Below, in pieces: positions 26,965 through 36,179 of a stretch of DNA of 64,000 nt (positions are counted from its first letter, which is position 1; the number at the start of each line of letters is the position of its first letter). A model generated the notes under the pieces. That model did no database searches, was not told the origin of the DNA, and saw nothing but the letters and a program-made list of their open reading frames with translations. Source of the stretch: Bacteroidales bacterium UBA3743 (GTDB lineage Bacteria; Bacteroidota; Bacteroidia; Bacteroidales; Paludibacteraceae); NCBI GenBank assembly GCA_002371265.1, contig DFGT01000033.1, positions 1 to 64,000 of the forward strand, given 5' to 3'. The position numbers were made by a program, and so were the translations under genes.

Positions 26965-27592
26965 GAGACGGAGAATGCATTCGTCTTTTTAGAAACTTGG
27001 CTATATAGTAGAGGGTTGTTAAGTGACCTTCACCTCGGCAGTGTGAGCTGTAGACGAGCACTATAATTAGGTCTTGTCCTATTTTATAACTGATATTTCT
27101 ATCTTTTTTCGTCTGAAAGACGCTACCGAGCAAAGCGAGAGTAACCCGTGACGAAGTCTCGGGAAGAAGTGCCAATGATACAAAACTTTGCCTGAAAGGC
27201 AATACCATAAGTACTGCTTTCTCGTTTCTTTTCCTTAAAAAATCGAAGACTTTCTCTTATAAAATTCCGCGTCTCTTTGTTTATTCTATATGTGCTTGCC
27301 CTTTGGGTTCATGGAAGAGGGAGTAAGGGCGTTCCGCCCTTTATAATCCTCGATTCAGACATTCTGCTACAATATTTATCAATAAATTGAGAATGTTTGA
27401 ACAAATTCAGCGGACAGCAATAGTTTGGTTTATTTTGTAGATAAAAAGCGACTTTTGATGAAAAATTCTTCATAATTAGGATAAAACAGTCAAAAACGAA
27501 GGATTGTAACTCTTTTTTGTGATTAGCTGTTTTGAGTTGAGCAAAATAGCATTATTTTAGCCACGAATCTTATTACTCTAATACAAAAATAC
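26965..27592. other. Intergenic region with decayed foldback repeat
   Basis: No gene seen. A left end (GAGGGTTGTTAAG near 27011) and a right end (GTAAGGGCGTTCCGCCCTTT near 27331 to ATAATCCTC near 27352) of the foldback family enclose about 345 bases containing small hairpins (CGTCTGAAAGACG, TTGCCTGAAAGGCAA). The last 230 bases before 27593 are AT-rich and should hold the promoter of the esterase gene. Confidence 0.45.
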
Positions 27593-29377
27593 ATGAAAAA
27601 ACTTATTTACTCAATCTTGGGCTCTGCCCTAACTGTGTCGGCTGCACATGCTGGTACAGAGTACATTAACGTAGGTGGACAGAACCGTCAAATCTATGTT
27701 CATGCACCAAAAGGACTTACAGACAATCGTCCGTTGCTTATCTCTTGTCATGGTATGGACCAGGACATCAATTATCAGCGTGGTATGGCTCAGTGGGAAC
27801 AGGTGGCAGACACAGCCAATTTTCTTGTTGTCTATCCTGGTGGTGGAACAGGTTTCTCTACTTGGGATATCAGTGGCGACAAGGACGCCAATTTCATCTC
27901 TGCTATCATAGATGAGATGGCTAAAAATTACAACATCGACAAATCTCGCGTCTACATGTCGGGATTCTCAATGGGAGGTATGCTCACTTACCATTTGATG
28001 AACAAACTTCCCAATAAAATTGCTGCGTTCGCTCCTGTGTCGGGACATTTGATGGGAACTCCAAGCTACACAGCTAACAGACCGCTTCCTCTAATCCATG
28101 TGCATGGTACGAGTGACAGTGTTGTGAATTATGAGCAGTCAGAAAACTACGTGAAAGATTGTGCTAAACACAACAAGTGTAATTCGAATCCAGTCGTAAC
28201 AAAGTACTCAAACGGTAATCCATCTTGTACAAAGGAGGTCTGGACAGATGGAGAATGTGAGACAGAGGTCGTACGTATCTCATTCAATGGACGTGACCAT
28301 GAGCACAACAATAGCGGTGCTCTTCACACAAGTCGTGAAATCTGGAATTTCGTGAAGAACTACTCTCTTGAGTGTGGAAAAGTAGGATCGAGCGGCGTTA
28401 ACTTCTCGTCTCCTTCAGCAAGCGGAAAATATTCTGATGGAGATATCCTTCCAATCACTGTAAAGGTGGGTGGCAAGGTTGAGGCTAAAAAAGTGGTTGT
28501 GACTTTAGACGGTGAGGAGTTGGCTACCCTTTCTTCTGAACCTTGGTCGACAGAATGGACTGCCACTCAGGGTAGTCACGTGGTGAAGGCGGTGGCTACA
28601 ATGTCGGACGGATCTGAGATGGAGGTGGAGACTAAATTCTCAGTCAACGCTCCTCAGACTCCATATGGAGGAAAAGCACCAGTTTTGCCAGAGAAGATAG
28701 AGGCTGAAAACTATGATGAGGGTGGCGACGGATTCGCGTTCTCAGATTCTGACGACAAAAACGAAGGCAAGGAGTATAGAAACGATGGAGTGGATATCGT
28801 CGACAACAAGAAAGGCGACTACGCAATCGGCTATACAAATGCAGGTGAGTGGCTTGAATATACAGTGGAGGTGTTGAAAGACGCAGAGTTTGGAATCGAA
28901 GCGTCGGCATCCAATGGAAGCAGCAGCTTTGAGTTTGATGTTTTGTCGGACGGACAGAAGTTGACGACACTTTCTGGCGAGAAAACTGCCGATTGGGACA
29001 CATACGCTGTTGTAAAGTCAAAATCAAAAGTGTCGTTGACAAAGGGTAAACATGTCATCAAAGTAGTCTTCAATACCAATTACACAAATCTTGACTACAT
29101 AGAGTTTACTGGAGAGAAGGTAGATCCAGCTGATGTGGACGACGTAATGCTAGATGCAAAGTCGGTTGTGATTTATCCTAATCCGGCTCGCAACGAATTT
29201 GTCGTAGAGGCACAGTCTGCAATTAGAAGTGTAAAAGTGATGACAATGAGTGGAGTAGAGGTTAAGACGTCTGAAAATAAGACGGTGGATGTTTCCGACT
29301 TGTCGTCAGGCTGCTATTTTGTGGAAGTGACTACAGAAGAAGCTGTTGTGGTGAAAAAAGTAATGGTAGTTAGATAA
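27593..29377 (+). CDS. Secreted CE1/PHB-depolymerase-type esterase with CBM6 and T9SS signal
   Basis: A 594-residue secreted enzyme. Signal peptide MKKLIYSILGSALTVSAAHA; an alpha/beta-hydrolase domain of the LpqC/feruloyl-esterase type (about 22-260) with LLISCHGMDQD, the nucleophile elbow MSGFSMGGM (Ser about 127), catalytic Asp in VHGTSDSVVN and His in GRDHEHNNSG; an Ig-like segment (about 270-350, SDGDILPITVKVGGKVEAKK); a CBM6-like carbohydrate-binding module (about 360-505, KIEAENYDEGGDG and IGYTNAGEWLEYTVEV); and a T9SS type A sorting domain (VVIYPNPARNEFVVEA to the end). It probably releases ferulate or acetate from hemicellulose. The gene stands alone, with a strong terminator. Confidence 0.88.
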   Translation: MKKLIYSILGSALTVSAAHAGTEYINVGGQNRQIYVHAPKGLTDNRPLLISCHGMDQDINYQRGMAQWEQVADTANFLVVYPGGGTGFSTWDISGDKDANFISAIIDEMAKNYNIDKSRVYMSGFSMGGMLTYHLMNKLPNKIAAFAPVSGHLMGTPSYTANRPLPLIHVHGTSDSVVNYEQSENYVKDCAKHNKCNSNPVVTKYSNGNPSCTKEVWTDGECETEVVRISFNGRDHEHNNSGALHTSREIWNFVKNYSLECGKVGSSGVNFSSPSASGKYSDGDILPITVKVGGKVEAKKVVVTLDGEELATLSSEPWSTEWTATQGSHVVKAVATMSDGSEMEVETKFSVNAPQTPYGGKAPVLPEKIEAENYDEGGDGFAFSDSDDKNEGKEYRNDGVDIVDNKKGDYAIGYTNAGEWLEYTVEVLKDAEFGIEASASNGSSSFEFDVLSDGQKLTTLSGEKTADWDTYAVVKSKSKVSLTKGKHVIKVVFNTNYTNLDYIEFTGEKVDPADVDDVMLDAKSVVIYPNPARNEFVVEAQSAIRSVKVMTMSGVEVKTSENKTVDVSDLSSGCYFVEVTTEEAVVVKKVMVVR

Positions 29378-29396
29378 TTTTGATTTACTAATTTTG

Positions 29397-29430
29397 AGCT
29401 TGCCCTCATAGTCCGGGGCAAGCTTTTTTT
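29397..29430 (+). terminator. Intrinsic terminator after the CE1/CBM6 gene
   Basis: A perfect 9-bp stem AGCTTGCCC (29397-29405) with GGGCAAGCT (29416-29424), followed by T7, 20 bases after the stop codon. Confidence 0.9.
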
Positions 29431-29471
29431 GTTTTAAATAGGGTCGTGGAAGTCAAATTAAGACACGACCA

Positions 29472-30356
29472 TTATTTATTTGCTAAAGACTTGATACTTA
29501 TCTTGTTTATGGCGTCAATAAGTCTTTCGTCATTTGAGATTTTGCAAAAAAACGCATCCCAATTTTTTGCAACAGTAAATACGTCGTTAGTGTATTCGTT
29601 TGCGATTTTTTGGTCTTTAAATAGTGATATCTTCAAATCTTCATTTGTAGTGCTTTCTATAAGTTCATGAATGAATAAAAATAAATGGGATCTCAGTGTA
29701 GACTCTATATTTGATATTCTGTAGTAGGAAAAATCTTTTCTCCATAAGTAGTGAGAAACCATTTCTTTCATTGTTTCCCCACGTCTCATTAGATCAACGA
29801 AAGTCGCAACAACATTATCTTCGTTCATTTTATCTGATTCGCAAATTCCTGATTCGAAGAACCCTCTGTCTTGATATGATACTATCCCATTACGTTTGAA
29901 TGGGGACTTAGATTTATAGTAGTCGAGTTCTTTTTTGACAAGAGCCAAGGTTCTCTCACATTTTTCCCCTCCGTACATATATTCAAGAACGGATGTGAAA
30001 ATATCTGAGGGAGAGACTATTTCAAACAATGTCATACAAGAACACACTTTCATTGCATCTATTCCTCCGAAAATTGATTCCGGATCCGAACAGTCTTGGT
30101 TATATAAGGCATTGGTTATTTCGTAAAGCCTTTTGCGGAGTGTCTCTTCTTCCAGATAGGCTTTCGCTTCAAGAAGTGATTTTATTCCATAATAATTTGA
30201 ATTATGGCTGTGGCCTAACCCTGCCATCTGTGGAAATATATACCATATCCAATGACCTTCCTTTTTGCTGTTCCTTACCTCTTCAAGGGCTCTGTTATAA
30301 TTTTCAAAATGGTCTTGTGCCTCTATGAAGCGATTTAATTTGAATGAATCTTCCAT
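29472..30356 (-). CDS. DUF1810 protein with long C-terminal extension
   Basis: A 294-residue protein. Residues about 5-145 match DUF1810: LNRFIEAQDHFENYNRALEE, HWIWYIFPQMAGLGHS, YYGIKSLLEAKAYL, and SCMTLFEIVSP followed by a YGG element. DUF1810 proteins are usually about 140-160 residues, so the C-terminal 150 residues (predicted mostly helical and charged, with HYLWRKDFSYYRIS) are an extra domain I do not recognise. No signal peptide. The function of the family is not established. The gene is alone between two intergenic regions, with weak sequence ties to neighbours. Confidence 0.8.
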   Translation of the reverse strand: MEDSFKLNRFIEAQDHFENYNRALEEVRNSKKEGHWIWYIFPQMAGLGHSHNSNYYGIKSLLEAKAYLEEETLRKRLYEITNALYNQDCSDPESIFGGIDAMKVCSCMTLFEIVSPSDIFTSVLEYMYGGEKCERTLALVKKELDYYKSKSPFKRNGIVSYQDRGFFESGICESDKMNEDNVVATFVDLMRRGETMKEMVSHYLWRKDFSYYRISNIESTLRSHLFLFIHELIESTTNEDLKISLFKDQKIANEYTNDVFTVAKNWDAFFCKISNDERLIDAINKISIKSLANK

Positions 30357-30690
30357 ATTCTGTATGTTAAATCTTTATGTTTTATAAGGACTCAGATGGT
30401 AATGCAGAAAATTACTTGTAATCATTAGAATTTTCCTGCGACTAGCAGTTTGTCCAATAGTTCAGGCTTTCTGATATTTCAATTTTAAGAATGTCTTTAT
30501 AAAGATAGCTGCTAGATAGATTTTATCATATTTATGAGATGTTTGAATGTTGCAAAAAAAACATAAAAAAACTCTCTAATCCAAAATTATTGCCATATTT
30601 TCGGAATATAATCCAAAATTATTGCCATATTTTTGGAATAGACTCGAATATGGCATCCTTCACGATCTCCATTTTACGGAAAGAGAATGT
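30357..30690. other. Intergenic region with a 31-bp tandem duplication
   Basis: TAATCCAAAATTATTGCCAT begins at 30578 and again at 30609, giving two 31-bp tandem copies that differ at one base. No gene or terminator is clear for the Lrp gene ending at 30691. Confidence 0.6.
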
Positions 30691-31173
30691 TTATTTCTCC
30701 ACAACAATCGGCACTCCACGGGTGTTTTTCGTCTCACTCATGACAAAGACGCTGTGCAGACTTCCCAGACAACTCATCGCTCCAAGTTTATGCTGCATAA
30801 ACTGCTGGTAGGCATACATGTCGCGGGCATAAACTTTTATCAGGAAATCGTAATCTCCGCTGGTGTTGAAACATTCGGTGATCTCGTCAATCTCCTGAAC
30901 CGCATCTATAAACTGCTGTATCATCTCTTCCGAATGTTGCTTCAGACGGATATTGCACAACACCAGAATACCATTGCCGGCTTTCTTTGCGTCTACAACT
31001 GCCATGTATTTGGTGATATATCCCTCTCGCTCCAACCTTTTTTGTCTTTCGAAAGTGGGGGAGGGAGACAAGTGTACTTTTGCCGCAAGCTCTTTTATTG
31101 TCAGTTGCGAATTCTTTTGCAGTTCTTTCAGAATACGAATATCCGTTTCGTCAAGTTTATAGCCGTTTTCCAT
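30691..31173 (-). CDS. Lrp/AsnC family transcriptional regulator
   Basis: A 160-residue feast/famine regulator. N-terminal helix-turn-helix (LDETDIRILKELQKNSQLTI, then ELAAKVHLSPSPTFERQKRL) and C-terminal RAM ligand-binding domain (from YMAVVDAKKAG, with FNTSGDYDFLIKVYARDM). Such proteins form octamers and respond to amino acids. It is divergent from metE with a 198-base gap, so it is a good candidate regulator of metE; that link is inferred from position only. Confidence 0.92.
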   Translation of the reverse strand: MENGYKLDETDIRILKELQKNSQLTIKELAAKVHLSPSPTFERQKRLEREGYITKYMAVVDAKKAGNGILVLCNIRLKQHSEEMIQQFIDAVQEIDEITECFNTSGDYDFLIKVYARDMYAYQQFMQHKLGAMSCLGSLHSVFVMSETKNTRGVPIVVEK

Positions 31174-31287
31174 TTCTTGAAATATCTATTTTGCAGTATA
31201 TTATTCTTGGTTTTGCGTGTTGTGACCGCAAATTAAGCATATTTTACCGAACTTTCCAAAATATTTTTATGATTAAAAAGCTCTGCA

Positions 31288-31295
31288 TAACTTTG
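31288..31295 (+). promoter_or_regulatory. metE -7 promoter box
   Basis: TAACTTTG fits TAnnTTTG. The predicted start near 31302 gives a 70-base leader to metE. I see no clear cobalamin or SAM riboswitch in the leader. Confidence 0.5.
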
Positions 31296-31371
31296 CAGTG
31301 CAATTGCGAAAAAGATGTTCTGGTCTTAATCGGGTCTGAACAAATAATTACAAACTAATCGTACTGAAGAT

Positions 31372-33663
31372 ATGACATTAAAAACGAATGTGTTAGGATA
31401 TCCACGAGTTGGAGCAAACCGTGAATTGAAAAAAGCCGAGGAGGCATATTGGGCTGGAAAAGCCACTAAGGAAGAGTTGTTGAAGACAGCTGCTGAGATT
31501 CGTAAAAGCAATTGGCTTCTACAGAAGGAAGCGGGAATAGATTTGATCCCAAGCAACGATTTCTCATTTTATGATCAGACTCTTGACTTGTCGCTTTGTG
31601 TAGGTGCAATTCCTGAGCGTTACAATGCGTTGAAGAACGACAGACTTGATCTTTATTTCGCTATGGCTCACGGATTGCAGAAGAATGGTATTGATGTCAC
31701 AGCTATGGAGATGACTAAATGGTTTGACACAAACTATCATTATATTGTTCCTGAATTTGCAAAGAATCAAGAGTTTACACTCCTATACAATAAAGCAGCA
31801 GAGGAGTTTAAAGAGGCTCTTGCACTTGGCATCAAGACAAAACCTGTGATTATCGGCCCTATCACTTATTTGCTTCTTGGAAAAGAAAAAGAGAGTGGAT
31901 TCAATCGCGTCGACTTGATAGATAAGCTTTTGCCCGTCTATCTGGAAATCTTGAGACAGCTTGAATCTTTGGGTGCGGAATATGTCCAGATTGATGAGCC
32001 GATCCTTGCCACTGATATTGACGAGGATATAAAAAGCCTTTATCGCAAGGTGTTTGCTGAGATCACTAAAGCCACAAAGCTGAAGATTGTTCTTGCCACA
32101 TATTTCGATAGTCTTGCAGACAATACGGATCTTGCCACTGAACTTAATGTCAGCGTGTTGCATATTGATCTTGTGCGTGCTCCTCAGCAGTGGAAGAATG
32201 TTGTTAGCCGTTTGAAAGGAGACACAATACTAAGTCTGGGCATCGTCGACGGTAGAAATATTTGGAAGAATGATTTTGCCAAGTCGCTCGAAATCATCGA
32301 GGGCGTGAAGAGTCAGTTGGGTGAAAACCGTGTGATTATTTCCACAAGCTGCTCTTTGCTTCATTCTCCATTTGATTTGGACAACGAGAAGAATGAAAAG
32401 TCGTTGCCTGCGGAGGTGAAGCGATGGATGGCGTTCGCTCGTCAGAAGGTGAATGAAGTGGTGACATTGGCTGAACTTGCAGGCGACGCACCGTCTGAAA
32501 AAGCGAAACTGGCATTGAAAAACAATATTTTAGATATAGAGAACCGTCGCTCTTCTGCTCTGACGAACAATGAGGAGGTGAAGAAAAGAATGGCTGGTAT
32601 CACACCTGCGTTTTCTCAGAGAAAAAGTCCGTTTGCGACGCGAATCAAGGAGCAGCGTAGGGTGCTGAACCTTCCTCTTTTCCCAACCACCACTATTGGA
32701 TCTTTCCCTCAGACTGTGGAAGTGCGTTCGTGGCGAAGCAAATTCAAGAAAGGGGAGATCACAAGAGCAGAGTATAATAATTTGCTTAAAGGAGAAATAG
32801 AGAAAACAATCCGCAAGCAGGAGGAGATCGGGTTAGACGTGCTGGTTCACGGAGAGGCAGAGCGTAACGATATGGTGGAGTATTTCGGCGAGCAGTTGAG
32901 CGGATTCGCATTCACACAGAACGGATGGGTGCAGAGTTACGGTAGCCGATGTGTGAAACCACCTGTTATCTATGGAGACGTTGCTCGTCCAAACGCAATG
33001 ACCATAGATTGGATAACGTATGCGCAAAGTCTGACAGACAAGCCAGTGAAGGGAATGCTTACCGGACCGGTCACTATATTGCAGTGGAGTTTTGTCCGCA
33101 ACGACCAGCCGAGAGCGGTCACAATGAAGCAGATCGCGCTTGCTATCCGCGACGAGGTTGTCGACCTGGAGAAGGCAGGAATCAAAGTGATTCAGATTGA
33201 TGAGCCAGCTATACGTGAGGGCTTGCCGCTAAGAAAGAGCGAGAGAAAGGCATATCTCGACAATGCGGTCGAGTCGTTCAGAATCTCAGCGTCGGGAGTG
33301 AAAGATGAGACGCAGATCCACACACACATGTGTTATTGCGAGTTCAACGATATAATAGAACACATCGCTTTGATGGACGCAGATGTGATAACGATCGAGT
33401 GCGCACGAAGCCAGATGGAATTGCTTGAATCATTTGTAAAGTTTAAATATCCTAATGAAATCGGCCCTGGAGTATACGACATCCATTCGCCGCGTGTCCC
33501 TTCAGTCGACGAGATGGTAGCACTTATGCAGAAGGCGGCGCAAGTCATCTCACCGTCGCAGCTATGGGTAAATCCGGATTGTGGACTAAAGACACGAGGA
33601 TGGGCAGAGACTGAAGCCTCGTTGAGAAACATGGTGGAAGCAGCGAAAAAATTACGTCGGTAG
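31372..33663 (+). CDS. metE: Cobalamin-independent methionine synthase
   Basis: A 763-residue MetE that transfers the methyl group of methyl-tetrahydropteroyl-triglutamate to homocysteine, the last step of methionine synthesis. Both halves of the duplicated barrel are present: the N-terminal half begins VLGYPRVGANRELKKAEEAY, and the catalytic C-terminal half begins LPLFPTTTIGSFPQT (about 440). Zinc ligands are visible in HTHMCYCEF (His and Cys, about 645) and NPDCGLKTRGW (Cys, about 735), and the substrate segment VIQIDEPAIREG is intact. Length is normal for the family. It is a single-gene unit with its own promoter and terminator, divergent from an Lrp-type regulator. Confidence 0.97.
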   Translation: MTLKTNVLGYPRVGANRELKKAEEAYWAGKATKEELLKTAAEIRKSNWLLQKEAGIDLIPSNDFSFYDQTLDLSLCVGAIPERYNALKNDRLDLYFAMAHGLQKNGIDVTAMEMTKWFDTNYHYIVPEFAKNQEFTLLYNKAAEEFKEALALGIKTKPVIIGPITYLLLGKEKESGFNRVDLIDKLLPVYLEILRQLESLGAEYVQIDEPILATDIDEDIKSLYRKVFAEITKATKLKIVLATYFDSLADNTDLATELNVSVLHIDLVRAPQQWKNVVSRLKGDTILSLGIVDGRNIWKNDFAKSLEIIEGVKSQLGENRVIISTSCSLLHSPFDLDNEKNEKSLPAEVKRWMAFARQKVNEVVTLAELAGDAPSEKAKLALKNNILDIENRRSSALTNNEEVKKRMAGITPAFSQRKSPFATRIKEQRRVLNLPLFPTTTIGSFPQTVEVRSWRSKFKKGEITRAEYNNLLKGEIEKTIRKQEEIGLDVLVHGEAERNDMVEYFGEQLSGFAFTQNGWVQSYGSRCVKPPVIYGDVARPNAMTIDWITYAQSLTDKPVKGMLTGPVTILQWSFVRNDQPRAVTMKQIALAIRDEVVDLEKAGIKVIQIDEPAIREGLPLRKSERKAYLDNAVESFRISASGVKDETQIHTHMCYCEFNDIIEHIALMDADVITIECARSQMELLESFVKFKYPNEIGPGVYDIHSPRVPSVDEMVALMQKAAQVISPSQLWVNPDCGLKTRGWAETEASLRNMVEAAKKLRR

Positions 33664-34224
33664 TTACAATTAAAGAATAGTTGTTGGGTAGTCGACAATA
33701 CTATTTAGTTATTGTAAGTTGAAAGCTGTAGAACTGTCATTTTATGATGGTTCTACAGTTTTTTGTTGTGGAAAGATTCGTAGAATGGACAGAAAAGACT
33801 AATGACAAACTAACAAGTAATATCGCCTGTGTCATAGTGGAGGATTGTTAAGGATGGAATGCCCTAATTCGCATTTTTCAGCGAGTCCGTGCGGTCAAAA
33901 AAACTTTGTCATTTCATGCCAGATTATGGCCCTTATTGCAAAATAAACTAGTAAAAGCACATCAAAATAAACTAATAAAATCACGGAATGAGAATGATAG
34001 AAAATTTGAAAAACAGGGTTGTTTTTGAGTTTCCAAGATGCCGGTATCCATGTCGAAGAGAAAATGGTGATTGAAAGGAAATTTTGAATACAAATCACTC
34101 ACGTTAAATATCTATTTTTTATGTTATATGACAATGATATGTTAGAAATCGATTGCGTAATTTGTATTATATTATTTAGAAATTTATATTTGACTTATCG
34201 AAAGGATTTAAAAAGGAGGTGTTT
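33664..34224. other. Intergenic region after metE
   Basis: Holds the metE terminator (33726-33764) and a left-half copy of the foldback repeat (GAGGATTGTTAAGGATGGAA near 33840). The last 250 bases are very AT-rich and lead to a gene with an unusual ribosome-binding site. No further gene seen. Confidence 0.5.
33726..33764 (+). terminator. Intrinsic terminator after metE
   Basis: A 9-bp stem CTGTAGAAC (33726-33734) with GTTCTACAG (33750-33758) followed by T6, 63 bases after the metE stop. Confidence 0.88.
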
Positions 34225-34596
34225 ATGAAAAAAATGTTTGTTTTCTTCTCAATGATTACAATATTTGGAATTAATGCACAAGAATTTGAGCTTGCGGAAG
34301 AAGTAAAATATGATAGGTTTAAGAATCCTATTATAAAAGTCAAGATAATTAACAACACAAAAAAGACCATTGATTTCATAAGATTTGATTTATGCTATGG
34401 CACTTATAACAAGTTTTATAGAAAAGTAGATTGTTGGGAGTTACAATCTAGAGATACACATATTAATTTTAATTTAAGACCTGGCTATAATACAATAATT
34501 ACAATAAAAGGCACTTTGCCTAAGTCTTATCTTGAATTTTCTAGTATTGCTCCAGATTACGTCCATTTTACTGATGATACAGTTCGTGCTTATTAG
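34225..34596 (+). CDS. Small secreted protein of unknown function, AT-rich
   Basis: A 123-residue protein with a signal peptide (MKKMFVFFSMITIFGINAQ) and a small all-beta-like domain (IKVKIINNTKKTIDFIRFDL, LRPGYNTIITIKG). I do not recognise the family; the pattern resembles small domains describing conserved backbone and side-chain interactions rather than an enzyme. The start at 34225 is set by AAAAGGAGGT (34211-34220), a canonical Shine-Dalgarno sequence 4 bases before ATG, which is rare in this window. The gene is clearly more AT-rich than its neighbours and lies between AT-rich spacers, which suggests recent acquisition. Confidence 0.65.
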   Translation: MKKMFVFFSMITIFGINAQEFELAEEVKYDRFKNPIIKVKIINNTKKTIDFIRFDLCYGTYNKFYRKVDCWELQSRDTHINFNLRPGYNTIITIKGTLPKSYLEFSSIAPDYVHFTDDTVRAY

Positions 34597-34849
34597 GGAA
34601 GAGACTAATATAACGAGATTTCGACGAATTTTAACTAGTTGATTATTTGAGAAATAGCGTTGTTTTTCGTAGTTTTTAAAGTGCAAACAAAAACAAAATT
34701 TACGAAAAACACCGCCATAATTTCAGAATCCAAAATTATTTAATTTTTCTGTTTGTCTGACGATTTTGCGAATTTTTTGGACAGTTGATCTGTAAAATGA
34801 TGGGTGTTTAGAATGTCTCAAAAATCAACACAGACTCTCAAAAATCCAT

Positions 34850-34857
34850 TATATTTG
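34850..34857 (+). promoter_or_regulatory. -7 box of the C_GCAxxG_C_C gene
   Basis: TATATTTG matches TAnnTTTG exactly, 22 bases before ATG 34880. Confidence 0.5.
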
Positions 34858-34879
34858 CAGTAAGAAAAACGTTTATGGC

Positions 34880-35347
34880 ATGAATTACGAAGAAAGAATA
34901 GAGAGGGCAGTGGCTCTTTTCAACAGTGGATTCAACTGTTCACAGTCGGTGGTGGCGGCGTTTGCCGACATGTATGGTTTCACGGAAGAGCAGGCGTTGA
35001 GGATGTCGGCGTCGTTTGGCGCTGGAATAGGCAGAATGAGGGAGACGTGTGGAGCCGCGAGCGGAATGTTCCTCCTCGCTGGATTGGAGTGTGGACAGAC
35101 AGAGCCGAAAGATGCTGCGACAAAATCTTTCAATTATAAGGTAGTGCAGGAGTTGGCTGCAAAGTTTAAGGAGCAGAACGGATCAATCAAGTGTGCTGAT
35201 CTGTTGGGACAGTTGAAAGAGAAGACGACGACGCATGTGCCTGAAGCTCGCACTGCTGAATACTATGCCAAACGTCCATGTCCACGTATGGTGGAGTGCG
35301 CCGCAAGAATTTGGGTTGAGAAACTGAAGGAGTTGAGGGGACAATAG
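34880..35347 (+). CDS. C_GCAxxG_C_C family redox protein
   Basis: A 155-residue protein of the family named for its C-GCAxxG-C-C cysteine pattern. Visible: FNCSQSVVAAFADMYG (first Cys about 20), SFGAGIGRMRETCGAASG (GCAxxG-like element with Cys), then LECG and Cys residues near IKCADLLG and RPCPRMVECA at the C-terminus. The family is thought to be redox-active or metal-binding and is common in anaerobes; no reaction is established. It stands alone, with a Bacteroidetes-type promoter box directly upstream. Confidence 0.85.
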   Translation: MNYEERIERAVALFNSGFNCSQSVVAAFADMYGFTEEQALRMSASFGAGIGRMRETCGAASGMFLLAGLECGQTEPKDAATKSFNYKVVQELAAKFKEQNGSIKCADLLGQLKEKTTTHVPEARTAEYYAKRPCPRMVECAARIWVEKLKELRGQ

Positions 35348-35477
35348 ACGTCGGCAGAGGAAGAGAGATATAGTTGTTACAAAAATATTAAAATATAGTA
35401 TATAGTATATAGCGAATAGTTGGCGAGCCATTGAAAACATTATTTTTGCCGAAAATCAATCAACAAAAAGCAAAAAT

Positions 35478-36032
35478 ATGAAAAAAAGTTTTAAGGCTAT
35501 TTTATTGATAATTTCGGTTATCAGTATGTCGATTTTAGCATCCTCATGTGATAAGGATGATGACGATGAAGTAAAGGACTTATATGCATCAATGAGTAAG
35601 TCTATGCAAGATTCCATTGGTATCAGTGAGTGTAGGACAGCATCAATGACTCCTATAGAGAGACCACAGGACACAGTGATTGACAATAGATATGGTTTTG
35701 AAATGTGGTATGCATCAACAAACGTTCAGGAAGACATCAATCAGATAACCAATGATTATGCGGCACAGGCAAGAAAGGTAAGTACGAATACCAGAATGCG
35801 TCTGTATTGGTTGAATATTGGAGGAATGAGTTCATCTAAGACAGTTTTAGATGGTCCAAGGACAGTAGGAAAAGATAAGGCGTTCTTTTTTGCTAAAGAT
35901 AATCAGAGTTGGCTTGTCAAGGCATATAACATAAACGACAAGTACATACGTGTTATCGTATGCTTATATGCAAAGAAAGGAAAATTTTTTGATGAACGTT
36001 ATGATGATGGACATTTGCTAGATCCAAAGTAA
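35478..36032 (+). CDS. Lipoprotein of unknown function
   Basis: A 184-residue protein with a clear lipoprotein signal (MKKSFKAILLIISVISMSIL, then ASSC) followed by an acidic patch (DKDDDDE). That patch resembles the lipoprotein surface-export signal of Bacteroidetes, so the protein may be surface-exposed. The rest is a soluble domain of unknown fold. I recognise no motif. Single gene with a terminator 7 bases after the stop. Confidence 0.75.
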   Translation: MKKSFKAILLIISVISMSILASSCDKDDDDEVKDLYASMSKSMQDSIGISECRTASMTPIERPQDTVIDNRYGFEMWYASTNVQEDINQITNDYAAQARKVSTNTRMRLYWLNIGGMSSSKTVLDGPRTVGKDKAFFFAKDNQSWLVKAYNINDKYIRVIVCLYAKKGKFFDERYDDGHLLDPK

Positions 36033-36038
36033 ATAAGG

Positions 36039-36072
36039 AAAGCAGTAGAGGCAGTGCTTCTGCTGCTTTTTT
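36039..36072 (+). terminator. Intrinsic terminator after the lipoprotein gene
   Basis: Stem AAAGCAG (36039-36045) with CTGCTTT (36063-36069), extended by inner pairs, followed by a T-run to 36072. Confidence 0.75.
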
Positions 36073-36179
36073 ATTTGATTCTTGTTTGCTAATGAAAAAA
36101 ATTCATACTTTTGTCTTGTTAGTTCCCTTTTGCAGTTGATGTGAGGGACGTTTTTTTATAAACGGACAGTAAAATTTTT

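Noticed and set aside
26951..27208. 85-residue frame on the minus strand after the repeat array
   Set aside because: It overlaps repeat remnants, has no signal or domain features and no promoter; not supported as a gene.
31296..31371. Riboswitch in the metE leader
   Set aside because: The leader is only about 70 bases and shows none of the conserved SAM or cobalamin riboswitch cores I could recognise.
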